A stretch of 42,605 bases of DNA from Prevotella sp. (GTDB lineage Bacteria; Bacteroidota; Bacteroidia; Bacteroidales; Bacteroidaceae): assembly GCA_022511065.1 (NCBI GenBank), contig JAFLSG010000017.1:1-42605 (forward strand), in the 5' to 3' direction. Position numbers and translations under genes: made by a program. Positions 1 to 8,273 of this stretch are shown piece after piece. Position 1 is the stretch's first letter; every line of letters begins with the position of its first letter. The notes below the pieces were generated by a model, which worked only from the letters and a program-made list of their open reading frames with translations, was not told where the DNA came from and did not search any database.

Positions 1-1454
1 AACGCTTCGGCTACTACACGATGATAGCCGTGTTCGCATTGTTTTTAAGAGCCAATTTCGGGCTTACTCCAGGTATGGCAGGCACGATTTACAGTTCGTT
101 CCTGATGTTTGTCTATTTCTTCCCGCTTGTCGGCGGTATCATGGCCGATAAATTCGGCTTTGGCAAGATGGTGACGGCAGGTATCCTCATCATGTTTGCC
201 GGTTATGTCCTGTTGTCCGTCCCCTTAGGTGGCGATACCGTTGCCCTGATTGTCATGCTGGGTGCGCTGCTTGCCATCGGTTTTGGTACGGGCTTGTTCA
301 AGGGCAATCTGCAAGTGATGGTCGGCGACCTGTATAACGACCCACGCTATGCCGACAAGCGCGACTCTGGTTTCTCCATCTTCTACATGGCCATCAACAT
401 TGGCGCCCTCTTTGCACCTACGGCCGCTATCCGCATCATGGAGTGGGCGCAGAGTTTAGGTGTCAGCGAGAACGATTCTTATCATTTCGCATTCGCCGTG
501 GCTTGTGCGTCGCTGATTCTTTCGATTGCCATCTACTACCTCTCACGCAGCACTTTCCGTCATGTGGAGGGAGGCAAGAAGAAGGCTGATGGTGCTGTGG
601 CCGTAGAGGAATTGTCACCCGCTGAGACGAAAGAGCGCATCGTGGCATTGGTATTGGTGTTTGCCGTGGTGATTTTCTTCTGGATGGCTTTCCACCAGAA
701 TGGTCTGTCGCTGACCTATTTCGCCAACGAGTATAATGAGCAGAGTGCCGTCGGCGTGAAGGCGATGGCGTTCAATGTATGGAATCTGGTAGCCATCATC
801 CTGATGGTCTATGCTTCCTTCTCTTTGTGCCAGGGCAAGACCGCCAAGAGCAAGGGCATCGCAGCAGGTGTCATCATCCTGGCACTTGTGTTCCTGGGCT
901 ATAATTACAATGTGCTTGACGGTGAGGTGGCAGTGAGTGCCCCCATCTTCCAGCAGTTCAATCCTTTCTATGTGGTAGCCCTGACTCCTGTGTCAATGGC
1001 CATCTTTGGTGCATTGGCTGCGAAGAACAAAGAGCCGAAAGCTCCGCGCAAGATTGCCTACGGTATGATTGTGGCAGCCGTGGCTTTCTGCCTGATGCTC
1101 TATGTGTCGCTGACGTTGCCTTCTCCCAATGAGCAGGCTGCCTTGGGTGAGGCTGCTCCCCGCGTATCGTCTTATTGGCTGATTACGACCTACCTTGTGC
1201 TGACCTTCGGCGAGCTGCTGTTGTCTCCGATGGGTATCTCCTTCGTATCGAGAGTGGCTCCTCCCAAGTATAAGGGCATGATGATGGGCGGATGGTTTGT
1301 TTCTACCGCCATTGGTAATCAGCTTGTGATGGTTGGCGGACTTTTGTGGGGCGACCTGCCGTTGTGGATGGTATGGGGCGTGTTCATTTCCGTCTGCCTG
1401 ATAGCCGCACTCTTCATGTTCGCCATGATGAAGCGGTTAGAAAAGGTTTGCTGA
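1..1454 (+). CDS. POT/PTR family peptide MFS transporter (5' end cut by window)
   Basis: Proton-coupled oligopeptide transporter of the inner membrane, probably importing di- and tripeptides. The frame stays open to base 1, and the codons before the ATG at position 21 read RFGYYT. This matches the conserved ERFxYYG motif of helix 1 in the POT family, so the true start lies upstream and position 21 is internal. Many hydrophobic helices follow. The segment around residues 95-130 (GFGTGLFKGNLQVMVGDLY, then the FYMAINIGALFAP stretch) matches the POT signature. The visible part is 477 aa from position 21, near full family length of about 500. The next gene begins 25 bases after the stop. Family assignment is firm; the substrate is inferred from the family. 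Confidence 0.9.
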   Translation, partial: RFGYYTMIAVFALFLRANFGLTPGMAGTIYSSFLMFVYFFPLVGGIMADKFGFGKMVTAGILIMFAGYVLLSVPLGGDTVALIVMLGALLAIGFGTGLFKGNLQVMVGDLYNDPRYADKRDSGFSIFYMAINIGALFAPTAAIRIMEWAQSLGVSENDSYHFAFAVACASLILSIAIYYLSRSTFRHVEGGKKKADGAVAVEELSPAETKERIVALVLVFAVVIFFWMAFHQNGLSLTYFANEYNEQSAVGVKAMAFNVWNLVAIILMVYASFSLCQGKTAKSKGIAAGVIILALVFLGYNYNVLDGEVAVSAPIFQQFNPFYVVALTPVSMAIFGALAAKNKEPKAPRKIAYGMIVAAVAFCLMLYVSLTLPSPNEQAALGEAAPRVSSYWLITTYLVLTFGELLLSPMGISFVSRVAPPKYKGMMMGGWFVSTAIGNQLVMVGGLLWGDLPLWMVWGVFISVCLIAALFMFAMMKRLEKVC

Positions 1455-1479
1455 TTAAGCCTTTCCGGGTGTAAGCTAT

Positions 1480-2898
1480 ATGGTGGCCGTTCCTTTCATC
1501 GTACTGATAGTGCTCATCGTGTGTTGCGTTGCCGTTTTCGGCAATGCAACGCTCGATGGTGCCAGCCAGGTCTCGCTGCTTGCGGCTTCGGCTGTCAGCG
1601 TCTTGGTGGGGCATTTCACGAGGCGCCTTGAATGGGAGAATTTAGAGCGTGAGGTCGTTGCGAAGATAGCGAGTTGCACGCCGGCCATCATCATCCTCTT
1701 GCTGATAGGTGCTATCGGCGGCACGTGGATGGTGTCGGGCATCGTGCCCACGATGATTTACTATGGCATGCAGATTATCCGCCCCGAAGTGTTCTTGGTG
1801 AGCAGCAGTGTGCTTTGCGCACTTGTCAGTCTGCTGGTAGGTTCTTCGTGGACGACCGTTGCCACCATTGGCGTTGCACTGATGGGCATCGGCAAGGCGC
1901 ATGGCTTTGCCGACGGCTGGATTGCCGGCTCTATTATCACGGGTGCTTATTTCGGCGACAAGCTTTCCCCGCTTTCCGACACGACGGTGCTTGCGTCGAG
2001 CGTATCAGGCACTCCGCTGTTCACGCACATCCGCTATATGTCCTACACGACCGTCCCCACGTTCTGCATCTCGCTGCTGATATTCTTTGTGGCGGGCTTT
2101 ACGATGACTGTGTCGGGGGCCGGCAATGTAACGGAGTTCATGGCGGCGTTGCAAGACACGTTCCTCATTTCGCCGTGGCTTCTGGTAGTGCCTGTATTGA
2201 CGGGCGTGATGATAGCCCGCCGCTGGCCTTCGATGGTCGTTCTTTTCATCGCCATCTTGTTGGCGGTTGCCGTTGCACTCATATCGCAACCTGCGCTGAT
2301 ACTCCAGATCTCTGGCGAGGGAGGGCAGGGGATTCTTGCCTCTTATAAGGGGGTGATGCAGGTGTGCTATGGTAGTACGAACATCGAGACGGGCATCCCA
2401 ATGCTCAACGACCTCGTGCATACAAGCGGTATGGGCGGTATGATGCCCACCATCTGGCTGATTATCTGTGCCCAGACGTTTGGCGGCGCACTCACCGCCA
2501 CGGGGCAGTTGAAGGACTTGATGCGCGTCATGCTGCGCTTTGTGAAGGGCACGGCATCGCTCGTTGCCTCCACCGTGGGCACAGGCCTTTTCTGCAACAT
2601 TGCCTTGGCAGACCAATACCTCTCTATCATGCTCGCCAGTTCGATGTTCAAGGACACTTACCGTGAACGGGGCTACGAGTCTCGTCTGTTGAGCCGTAGT
2701 AGTGAGGATGGTGCAACGGTCACTTCGGTGCTCGTTCCGTGGAACACCTGCGGACTCACGCAGAGCACCGTGCTCGGCGTTGCAACGCTTACCTATCTGC
2801 CCTTCTGCTTCTTCAATTACCTCTCACCCGTGATGAGCGTGGTGGTGGCTGCAACGGGCTGGAAGATTCGCCGCATTCTTCCCAAATCCGACAATTAA
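1480..2898 (+). CDS. NhaC-family Na+/H+ antiporter
   Basis: Inner-membrane antiporter of 472 aa, expected to exchange sodium for protons and help with pH and salt homeostasis. The protein is hydrophobic throughout, with about a dozen predicted helices. It carries NhaC-type segments: GTWMVSGIVPTMIYYG near residues 88-103, and GAYFGDKLSPLSDTTVLAS near residues 155-173, a typical conserved polar stretch of the NhaC family. A second conserved region, including SEDGATVTSVLVPWNTCG, lies near residues 408-425. Start ATG at 1480 gives an N-terminus beginning directly in a hydrophobic helix. It sits 25 bases behind the peptide transporter and may be cotranscribed with it. Exact ion specificity (Na+ versus Li+, or a malate/lactate variant as in MleN) cannot be read from the sequence. 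Confidence 0.88.
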   Translation: MVAVPFIVLIVLIVCCVAVFGNATLDGASQVSLLAASAVSVLVGHFTRRLEWENLEREVVAKIASCTPAIIILLLIGAIGGTWMVSGIVPTMIYYGMQIIRPEVFLVSSSVLCALVSLLVGSSWTTVATIGVALMGIGKAHGFADGWIAGSIITGAYFGDKLSPLSDTTVLASSVSGTPLFTHIRYMSYTTVPTFCISLLIFFVAGFTMTVSGAGNVTEFMAALQDTFLISPWLLVVPVLTGVMIARRWPSMVVLFIAILLAVAVALISQPALILQISGEGGQGILASYKGVMQVCYGSTNIETGIPMLNDLVHTSGMGGMMPTIWLIICAQTFGGALTATGQLKDLMRVMLRFVKGTASLVASTVGTGLFCNIALADQYLSIMLASSMFKDTYRERGYESRLLSRSSEDGATVTSVLVPWNTCGLTQSTVLGVATLTYLPFCFFNYLSPVMSVVVAATGWKIRRILPKSDN

Positions 2899-2924
2899 TT
2901 CTTAAACGCTAACATTTTAATATT

Positions 2925-3860
2925 ATGATGTTTCTAAGCCTTTTACTTTCCTCTTTCTTCACGTTTGTGGAGTACAACGTGGAGAATGTTTTTGATACCC
3001 GTCATGACGAGGGCAAGCAAGACACCGAGTTTCTGCCCGAATCTACCAAGCAGTGGACGGAAAAGCGCTATTGGCGTAAGCTCGACAATATCGGCAAGGC
3101 TATCTTGTCTTGTTCTCCCGACGGTGTTCCCGATATGGTGGCCCTGTGCGAGGTGGAGAACGATGCAACGCTTCGTGACCTGACGAAACGCTCCGTGCTC
3201 CGCAATGCGGGCTATGAATATGTGATGACGGAGTCGCCTGATGCCCGTGGCATTGATGTGGCGCTGATGTACTCGCCCTTCTCTTTCAAGCTGATTCGCT
3301 CCTACGGCATCGGTATCAAGCCGATAGAGAAGATGCGTCCCACGCGCGACATCCTCTATGCCTGTGGTCAGCTTGTCGGTGGCGATACGCTTCACGTGTT
3401 TGTCATCCATGCCCCAAGCCGCAATGGTGGCGAGAAGGCAAGTCGCCCGTTCCGTCTTTGTGCGGCAGAGCGTCTGGCGCAGTCGGTTGATTCCGTCCGC
3501 GCCCTCAGTCCCAATGCTAAGATTCTGATAACCGGTGACTTCAACGACTATCATGATTCCCCCGCCTTGCTGCAGCTCTACCGCCACGACCTGAAGAACA
3601 TCACCAAGGATGCCAAAGGGCAGTATGGTGTGAAGGGAACATATCGCTACAAGGGCGAGTGGAACAGCCTCGACCACATGCTCGTCTCCCCCGCTATATA
3701 TAATAAGGTGGAATCCACCTTCATTCACTCGCCCAAGTTCCTGTTGGAGAAGGATAAGTTCTACGGGGGCTATCTGCCCAAGCGCACGTACAAGGGAATG
3801 ACATATCAGTCGGGCTATAGCGACCACTTGCCGCTCGTTGCCCGCTTCCGCTTCGAGTAA
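2925..3860 (+). CDS. Endonuclease/exonuclease/phosphatase (EEP) family protein
   Basis: A 311-aa protein of the EEP fold, which also includes DNase I, exonuclease III and several phosphodiesterases. The visible catalytic motifs are in the usual order: YNVEN near residue 18, a glutamate in ALCEVEN near residue 73, GDFND near residue 204, a SLDHM aspartate/histidine near residue 249, and the terminal SDHLPLV near residue 299. The short hydrophobic N-terminus (MMFLSLLLSSFFTF) could act as an export signal, as in many Bacteroidetes paralogues, but no clear cleavage site is seen. Two ATG codons (2925, 2928) are possible starts. The substrate cannot be predicted: nucleic acid, nucleotide and lipid phosphodiesters are all possible. 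Confidence 0.85.
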   Translation: MMFLSLLLSSFFTFVEYNVENVFDTRHDEGKQDTEFLPESTKQWTEKRYWRKLDNIGKAILSCSPDGVPDMVALCEVENDATLRDLTKRSVLRNAGYEYVMTESPDARGIDVALMYSPFSFKLIRSYGIGIKPIEKMRPTRDILYACGQLVGGDTLHVFVIHAPSRNGGEKASRPFRLCAAERLAQSVDSVRALSPNAKILITGDFNDYHDSPALLQLYRHDLKNITKDAKGQYGVKGTYRYKGEWNSLDHMLVSPAIYNKVESTFIHSPKFLLEKDKFYGGYLPKRTYKGMTYQSGYSDHLPLVARFRFE

Positions 3861-3916
3861 TAAGAAGGCTGCTTGTTAGAATAAGAAGTATAGTTATCAC
3901 GATAAAATTACAAGTT

Positions 3917-4159
3917 ATGGGATTGATAGGTTCAATTATCATTGGAGCATTGGCTGGTGCTCTTGCCTATAAACTGATGGGCAAGGAAAGCAGCGGTTGC
4001 GGATGGAACTTGTTCCTCGGTATCATCGGCGGATTCGTCGGTGGATGGGTGTTCAGTCTGCTGGGCATCTCATGGGATGGGAAAATCATCGGACAATTAG
4101 GCACAGCAACCGTAGGGGCGGTCATCGTGCTTTGGGCTTACAACAAGCTGACGAAGTAG
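3917..4159 (+). CDS. GlsB/YeaQ/YmgE family small membrane protein
   Basis: An 80-aa, glycine-rich integral membrane protein with three hydrophobic segments (about residues 3-20, 30-48 and 56-75). Its spacing of glycines and the pattern GLIGSIIIGALAGALA followed by LFLGIIGGFVGGWVF match the family long annotated as transglycosylase-associated or stress-response membrane proteins. The molecular function of the family is not established; members are often stress induced. It stands alone between the EEP protein and a convergent pheS, and is followed by a repeat-bearing gap and a terminator. No clear promoter was recognised in the 56-base gap before it. Confidence 0.85.
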   Translation: MGLIGSIIIGALAGALAYKLMGKESSGCGWNLFLGIIGGFVGGWVFSLLGISWDGKIIGQLGTATVGAVIVLWAYNKLTK

Positions 4160-4188
4160 ATTTATGGCAGTATTAGGATGCTGCCTTG

Positions 4189-4317
4189 AAAGGAATGCTT
4201 TCCATTAGCGACGGAAATAGTCTCTACGAGTGAAAGAAATAGTCTTTATAGGGGTAAAAGTATTATCTCTTTCAGCCGTGGAAAGCATTCCTTTGAGTGT
4301 TGGGAATAGTCTCTATA
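4189..4317. repeat. 16-bp inverted repeat enclosing iterated AATAGTCTcTA motifs
   Basis: In the 223-base gap between the small membrane protein and pheS, AAAGGAATGCTTTCCA (4189-4204) is repeated as its perfect reverse complement at 4279-4294. Three near copies of a direct motif lie in and next to it: GGAAATAGTCTCTA (4213-4226), AGAAATAGTCTTTATA (4235-4250) and GGGAATAGTCTCTATA (4302-4317). No open frame of note covers it. It could fold as a long stem in the 3' untranslated RNA of the upstream gene, or be a decayed miniature element. No function is known to me. Confidence 0.6.
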
Positions 4318-4322
4318 AAATG

Positions 4323-4363
4323 AAAAGGATATATAGGCTTTTGAGACCTATATATCCTTTTTT
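4323..4363. terminator. Bidirectional terminator between convergent genes
   Basis: A perfect 14-bp stem, AAAGGATATATAGG (4324-4337) with CCTATATATCCTTT (4347-4360), encloses a 9-base loop. It is followed by a T-run on the plus strand, and an A-run precedes it, so it can end transcription from both sides. It sits between the small membrane protein gene (+) and pheS (-). Confidence 0.85.
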
Positions 4364-4382
4364 CTTTTAAACAGCCTTCCGC

Positions 4383-5420
4383 TTAATCCGCCGAGGTGAA
4401 CTCTTCAAGGAAGCGGGTGTCATTCTCCGAGAACATGCGGAGGTCGGACACACGGTATTTCAGATTGGTGATGCGCTCGACACCCATGCCGAAGGCATAG
4501 CCCGAATAGACGGAAGAATCAATGCCGCACTGCTCAAGCACATTCGGATCAACCATGCCGCAACCGAGAATCTCTACCCAACCGGTGTGCTTGCAGAATC
4601 CGCAACCCTCACCGCCGCAGATGAAACAGGAGATATCCATCTCGGCACTCGGCTCGGTGAACGGGAAATAGCTCGGGCGGAGACGAATCTTCGTGTCTGC
4701 GCCGAACATCTCGCGGGCAAACGAAAGAAGCACCTGCTTGAGGTCGGTAAACGACACGTTCTTGTCGATATAAAGTCCCTCCACCTGATGGAAGAAGCAG
4801 TGGGCGCGGGCGGTGATGGCCTCGTTGCGATAGACGCGTCCCGGGCAGATGATACGGATGGGTGGCTGTGTCTGTTCCATCACGCGGGCTTGCACACTCG
4901 AGGTGTGAGAACGGAGAAGAATGTTCTTCGTCACGTCGTTGGGGTGCTGCGATACGAAGAAAGTGTCCTGCATATCGCGGGCGGGATGGTCGGCGGCGAA
5001 GTTCATCTTCGTGAAGATATGAAGGTCGTCTTCCACCTCGGGACCGTCAGCCAATACGAAGCCCATGCGCGAGAAGATGTCGATAATCTCGTTGGTTACG
5101 ATGCTCAGCGGATGGCGCGTACCAAGCTGGATAGGGTAGGGTGAGCGGGTCAGGTCGATGGCATCACTGTCGGTGTCCTGTGTCTCGCACGCTTCCTTCA
5201 GGCTGTTGATGCGCTCCTGTGCCAATTGCTTCAGCTCGTTGATTTTCATGCCGACGGTCTTTTTCTCCTCGGCTGCCACGTTGCGGAAATCATTCATCAG
5301 GGCGGTGATCTCACCCTTCTTGCTCAGGTATTTCAGCCGAAGCTGCTCTACTTCCTCCGCATTCTTTGCGCTCAAGTTCTGCACTTCGTTGAGAAGCGCG
5401 TCTATCTTGTCAAGTATCAT
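4383..5420 (-). CDS. pheS: Phenylalanyl-tRNA synthetase alpha subunit
   Basis: Catalytic subunit of the heterotetrameric PheRS, which charges tRNA-Phe with phenylalanine in the cytoplasm. The N-terminal coiled coil that binds tRNA (about residues 5-85) is followed by the class II core. Motif 2 (RIICPGRVYRNEAITARAHC) and motif 3 (GYAFGMGVERI) are clear, and so is the FRPSYFPFTEPSAE-type stretch. I place the start at the ATG at 5420 (MILDKIDALL), as the 10 codons before it are not part of the family pattern; this gives 345 aa. A four-cysteine insert, CFICGGEGCGFC, replaces the usual short loop before WVEILGCGMV, and looks like a zinc knuckle as in other Bacteroidetes PheS. pheT is not adjacent. 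Confidence 0.97.
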   Translation of the reverse strand: MILDKIDALLNEVQNLSAKNAEEVEQLRLKYLSKKGEITALMNDFRNVAAEEKKTVGMKINELKQLAQERINSLKEACETQDTDSDAIDLTRSPYPIQLGTRHPLSIVTNEIIDIFSRMGFVLADGPEVEDDLHIFTKMNFAADHPARDMQDTFFVSQHPNDVTKNILLRSHTSSVQARVMEQTQPPIRIICPGRVYRNEAITARAHCFFHQVEGLYIDKNVSFTDLKQVLLSFAREMFGADTKIRLRPSYFPFTEPSAEMDISCFICGGEGCGFCKHTGWVEILGCGMVDPNVLEQCGIDSSVYSGYAFGMGVERITNLKYRVSDLRMFSENDTRFLEEFTSAD

Positions 5421-5447
5421 AAGTCGTTGAATTTCAAATTTTGTCTG

Positions 5448-5455
5448 CAAAGGTA
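5448..5455 (-). promoter_or_regulatory. Putative -7 box for pheS
   Basis: On the minus strand TACCTTTG lies 28 bases before the chosen pheS start and matches the Bacteroidetes -7 consensus TAnnTTTG. No convincing -33 TTTG was seen at the usual 19-21 base distance, so this is a partial match. Confidence 0.5.
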
Positions 5456-5499
5456 CGAAAAAAATAAAAATAAAAGAATGAAGAGTGGAGAATTATTTG

Positions 5500-5507
5500 T
5501 AACTTTG
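5500..5507 (+). promoter_or_regulatory. Putative -7 box for the DUF4348-murB operon
   Basis: TAACTTTG matches the Bacteroidetes -7 box 37 bases before the lipoprotein start. It is back to back with the pheS -7 box, 44 bases away on the other strand. A -33 element is not obvious. Confidence 0.5.
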
Positions 5508-5544
5508 CCGAAATTTGAGAGATTGACTTAGGTACGCTGTGCAA

Positions 5545-6387
5545 ATGAAAAAGCTTTTTGTGGCGCTGTTCGCCGGTTTGCTGCTCATCTTCTCCTGCAC
5601 GGGGAATAAAACTCCGAGGGTGGAGGAAGAAGTGGCTGAGGATTCTGCCGCTGACACGACGGAAGTGTCGGTAACGGACTCCTTGGAGCAGTTGATCATG
5701 GATACTCCCATGCCGAGAGCCGCCGATGCGATGTTCGACGACTTCATCTTCAACTTCGCCGCCAACAAGCGGTTGCAGTTGGAGCGTATTGTCTTCCCGC
5801 TCAATATGACGGAGAAGGACACGACGGTGCAGGTGGAGAGATCGGCGTGGAAGATGGAACACCTCTTTATGAATCAAGGTTACTACACGCTGCTGTTCAA
5901 CAACGACAAGCAGATGAGCCTGATGAAGGACACGGCGGTGAATGAAGCCATCGTGGAAAAAATCCAGTTGCGGAAGAAGCAGGTGAAGAACTATGTGTTT
6001 CATCGCATCCGCGGCGCATGGATGATGACGGAGGTGAGGGTCACGCCTTTGGAGGAGAATGTCAATGCCTCGTTCCTTGCCTTTTATCAGCGGTTTGTGA
6101 CCGATAGCGCCTTTCAGGTGCAGAGCCTGAACTCGATGGTGGAGTTTGTGGGTCCTGACCCCGATGATGACTTCCATCAGTTGGAGGGTGTCATTACGCC
6201 AGATACCTGGGAGGTGTTTGCGCCGCAACTTCCGTCAAGGACGCTGTATAACATCATTTACGGGAAGTCTGTGCCGGAGGGTAATGAGAAGATTTTCCTG
6301 ATGCGGGGTGTTGCCAACGGCTTGGAGACCGAATTGCGCTTTAAGAAGGTAGGCAACAAGTGGCTGCTGATGAAACTAACGACATAA
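5545..6387 (+). CDS. DUF4348-like lipoprotein
   Basis: A 280-aa exported lipoprotein of unknown function. The N-terminus MKKLFVALFAGLLLIFSC is a lipoprotein signal with the lipidated cysteine at residue 18, followed by an acidic linker rich in Glu, Asp, Thr and Val. The body (about residues 50-280) contains FDDFIFNFAANKRLQLERIVFP, which I associate with the Bacteroidetes-restricted DUF4348 family, thought to have an NTF2-like fold. I choose the ATG at 5545; an in-frame GTG two codons upstream is possible. The stop is three bases before the murB start, so it is probably translated from the same mRNA as murB and the metallo-hydrolase. The DUF assignment is from memory of the family pattern. Confidence 0.75.
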   Translation: MKKLFVALFAGLLLIFSCTGNKTPRVEEEVAEDSAADTTEVSVTDSLEQLIMDTPMPRAADAMFDDFIFNFAANKRLQLERIVFPLNMTEKDTTVQVERSAWKMEHLFMNQGYYTLLFNNDKQMSLMKDTAVNEAIVEKIQLRKKQVKNYVFHRIRGAWMMTEVRVTPLEENVNASFLAFYQRFVTDSAFQVQSLNSMVEFVGPDPDDDFHQLEGVITPDTWEVFAPQLPSRTLYNIIYGKSVPEGNEKIFLMRGVANGLETELRFKKVGNKWLLMKLTT

Positions 6388-6390
6388 GCC

Positions 6391-7392
6391 GTGAGGATTG
6401 AGGAGAACTACAGTCTGAGGAAGCACAACACTTTCGGCATTGATGCGAAGTGCAGGCGCTTCTTGGAGTACGCATCGGAAGATGAGGCCGTGCAAGTGGC
6501 AGCGTTGCTTCGCTCCGAATCCTCGCCCTATATAATAATAGGTGGGGGCAGCAATCTGCTGCTGACCCGCGACTTTGAGGGTACGGTGGTTCATTCTGCC
6601 ATCAAGGGCATTCGCTTTCACGGCAATACAGCGATTTGCGGAAGCGGGGAAGTATGGGATGATGTGGTTTCGGCTATGCTTGACCATCAATTGTATGGTG
6701 CAGAAAACCTGTCGGCCATTCCCGGCGATGTTGGTGCCAGTGCTGTTCAGAATATCGGGGCTTACGGCGCAGAGGTGAAAGATTTGATTGAACGGGTTGT
6801 GGCAATCGACATTCAGACAGGTCAGCGGTGCGAGTTTCTTCATGAGGAGTGCGGCTATGGCTATCGGAAGAGCCGCTTCAAGTCTGAATGGAAAAACCGC
6901 TATCTTATTACTGAGGTGTATTATCGTCTCTCCCCCCGTTTCGAACCTTGCCTCGACTATGGAAACATTCGCTCGGAATTAGCGCGGAAGGGTATCAACG
7001 AACCTACTGCCTATGAGCTTCGGGAAACTATCATTGGTATTAGAAAGGATAAGCTTCCCGACCCGCAGACGGAAGGCAATGCGGGGAGTTTCTTTGTGAA
7101 TCCTGTGGTCAGTCGTGCCTGTTATGAGGCGCTTGCCGCACGTTATGAGGGAATGCCGCATTATTATGTGGATGACGAGCATGAGAAGATACCCGCCGGT
7201 TGGATGATAGACCAATGCGGATGGAAGGGCAAGTCACTTGGAAAGGCGGGTGTTCATGATAAACAAGCACTTGTGTTGGTCAATCGTGGTGGCGCATCGG
7301 GTGCGGAAATCGTTGAACTATATCGGCGGATTCAGCAAGATGTCATGGCGAAGTTCGGAATAGAAATCCAACCGGAAGTAAACATCGTATGA
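6391..7392 (+). CDS. murB: UDP-N-acetylenolpyruvoylglucosamine reductase
   Basis: Cytoplasmic FAD enzyme of peptidoglycan synthesis that reduces UDP-GlcNAc-enolpyruvate to UDP-MurNAc with NADPH. The FAD-binding part is seen in IIIGGGSNLLLTRDFEG (near residue 49) and GDVGASAVQNIGAYGAEVKD (near residue 113). GNAGSFFVNP near residue 230 carries the catalytic serine region, and EPEVNIV at the C-terminus holds the conserved glutamate. At 333 aa with a YRxSRFK-type loop it is a type I (E. coli-like) MurB. The start is a GTG at 6391, giving MRIEENYSLRKHNTFGI, the usual N-terminal pattern; no ATG is available nearby in frame. Its 3' end overlaps the next gene by four bases (ATGA), indicating coupled translation. 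Confidence 0.96.
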   Translation: MRIEENYSLRKHNTFGIDAKCRRFLEYASEDEAVQVAALLRSESSPYIIIGGGSNLLLTRDFEGTVVHSAIKGIRFHGNTAICGSGEVWDDVVSAMLDHQLYGAENLSAIPGDVGASAVQNIGAYGAEVKDLIERVVAIDIQTGQRCEFLHEECGYGYRKSRFKSEWKNRYLITEVYYRLSPRFEPCLDYGNIRSELARKGINEPTAYELRETIIGIRKDKLPDPQTEGNAGSFFVNPVVSRACYEALAARYEGMPHYYVDDEHEKIPAGWMIDQCGWKGKSLGKAGVHDKQALVLVNRGGASGAEIVELYRRIQQDVMAKFGIEIQPEVNIV

Positions 7393-8150
7393 AATTGACA
7401 TTCTTGGGAACGGGCACTTCTTGTGGCGTGCCGGTTATCGGTTGCCAATGCGAGGTGTGCAGAAGCACGGATATTCGCGACAAGCGCACCCGGTGTTCTG
7501 CATTGGTGGAGACGGATGATACCCGTCTGCTGATTGATTGCGGACCCGACTTCCGTCAGCAGATTCTTCCGCAGCCTTTCCGCAAGATTGACGGCATATT
7601 GATTACTCATGCGCACTATGACCACATGGGTGGAATGGATGACATCCGGCCTTATTGTCAGTTTGGAGCAATCAATGTCTATGCCGACCCTGCCGCATGC
7701 CGCGCGATGTCTGAGATGCTGCCCTATTGCTTCGCCGAGAATCGCTATCCGGGTGTTCCCGCCATCAGCCTTGTTGAGATTCATCCCCATCAGCCTCTCC
7801 ACATTGGCGACTTTGAGATCATGCCGATAGGGGTGATGCACGGCAAACTGCCGATACTCGGCTATCGGATAGGCAAGTTGGCGTATATCACTGATATGAA
7901 GACCATCCATGATTCCGAACTTCCTTATCTTGAGGGAATTGAGGTGTTGGTGGTGAATGCCCTGCGCTATGAGAAACCTCATCATGCCCATCAGTTGGTG
8001 AATGATGCGATAGCCTTCTCTGAAAGAATCGGAGCAGTACGCACGTTGCTGATACATTCTTGTCATGACATCGGGCTTCATGAAAAGGTGAATCGCCAGT
8101 TGCCAACAGGTTTTGAACTTGCATACGACGGTCAGGAAATCATGCTCTGA
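7389..8150 (+). CDS. PhnP-like MBL-fold metallo-hydrolase
   Basis: A 253-aa metallo-beta-lactamase-fold hydrolase. The zinc motif THAHYDHMGG (about residues 74-83) is intact. The N-terminal GTGTSCGVPVIGCQCEVC stretch carries the cysteine pattern seen in PhnP-type phosphodiesterases, which often bind an additional zinc. Further histidines (VMHGKLPILGYRI near residue 149, LIHSCHDIG near residue 221) complete the site. PhnP acts on cyclic phosphate intermediates in phosphonate use, but no phn genes are nearby. The natural substrate here is therefore open, and a cyclic nucleotide or RNA phosphodiester is also possible. It overlaps murB by four bases. Confidence 0.88.
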   Translation: MKLTFLGTGTSCGVPVIGCQCEVCRSTDIRDKRTRCSALVETDDTRLLIDCGPDFRQQILPQPFRKIDGILITHAHYDHMGGMDDIRPYCQFGAINVYADPAACRAMSEMLPYCFAENRYPGVPAISLVEIHPHQPLHIGDFEIMPIGVMHGKLPILGYRIGKLAYITDMKTIHDSELPYLEGIEVLVVNALRYEKPHHAHQLVNDAIAFSERIGAVRTLLIHSCHDIGLHEKVNRQLPTGFELAYDGQEIML

Positions 8151-8237
8151 TTCCTTCGTGCGCGTACATTATTATATATTATATCCTATCTTTCTGTTAA
8201 AAGATGTTTATAATGTGTATCTTTTTGGAGATTTTTC

Positions 8238-8267
8238 TTGCAGGAATAAATAAAAACCGTATCTTTG
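8238..8267 (+). promoter_or_regulatory. Bacteroidetes-type promoter of a small RNA unit
   Basis: TTG (8238-8240) and TATCTTTG (8260-8267) are separated by 19 bases, an excellent match to the Bacteroidetes -33/-7 promoter. Only about 40 bases follow before a strong terminator, and no plus-strand gene lies beyond it. Confidence 0.75.
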
Positions 8268-8273
8268 CAACGT

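Noticed and set aside
2943..3827. 294-codon minus-strand frame across the EEP gene, and similar long antisense frames at 5434-6228, 13823-14776 and 38851-39684
   Set aside because: Each is the complement of a firmly identified gene with strong codon bias, and none shows family motifs.
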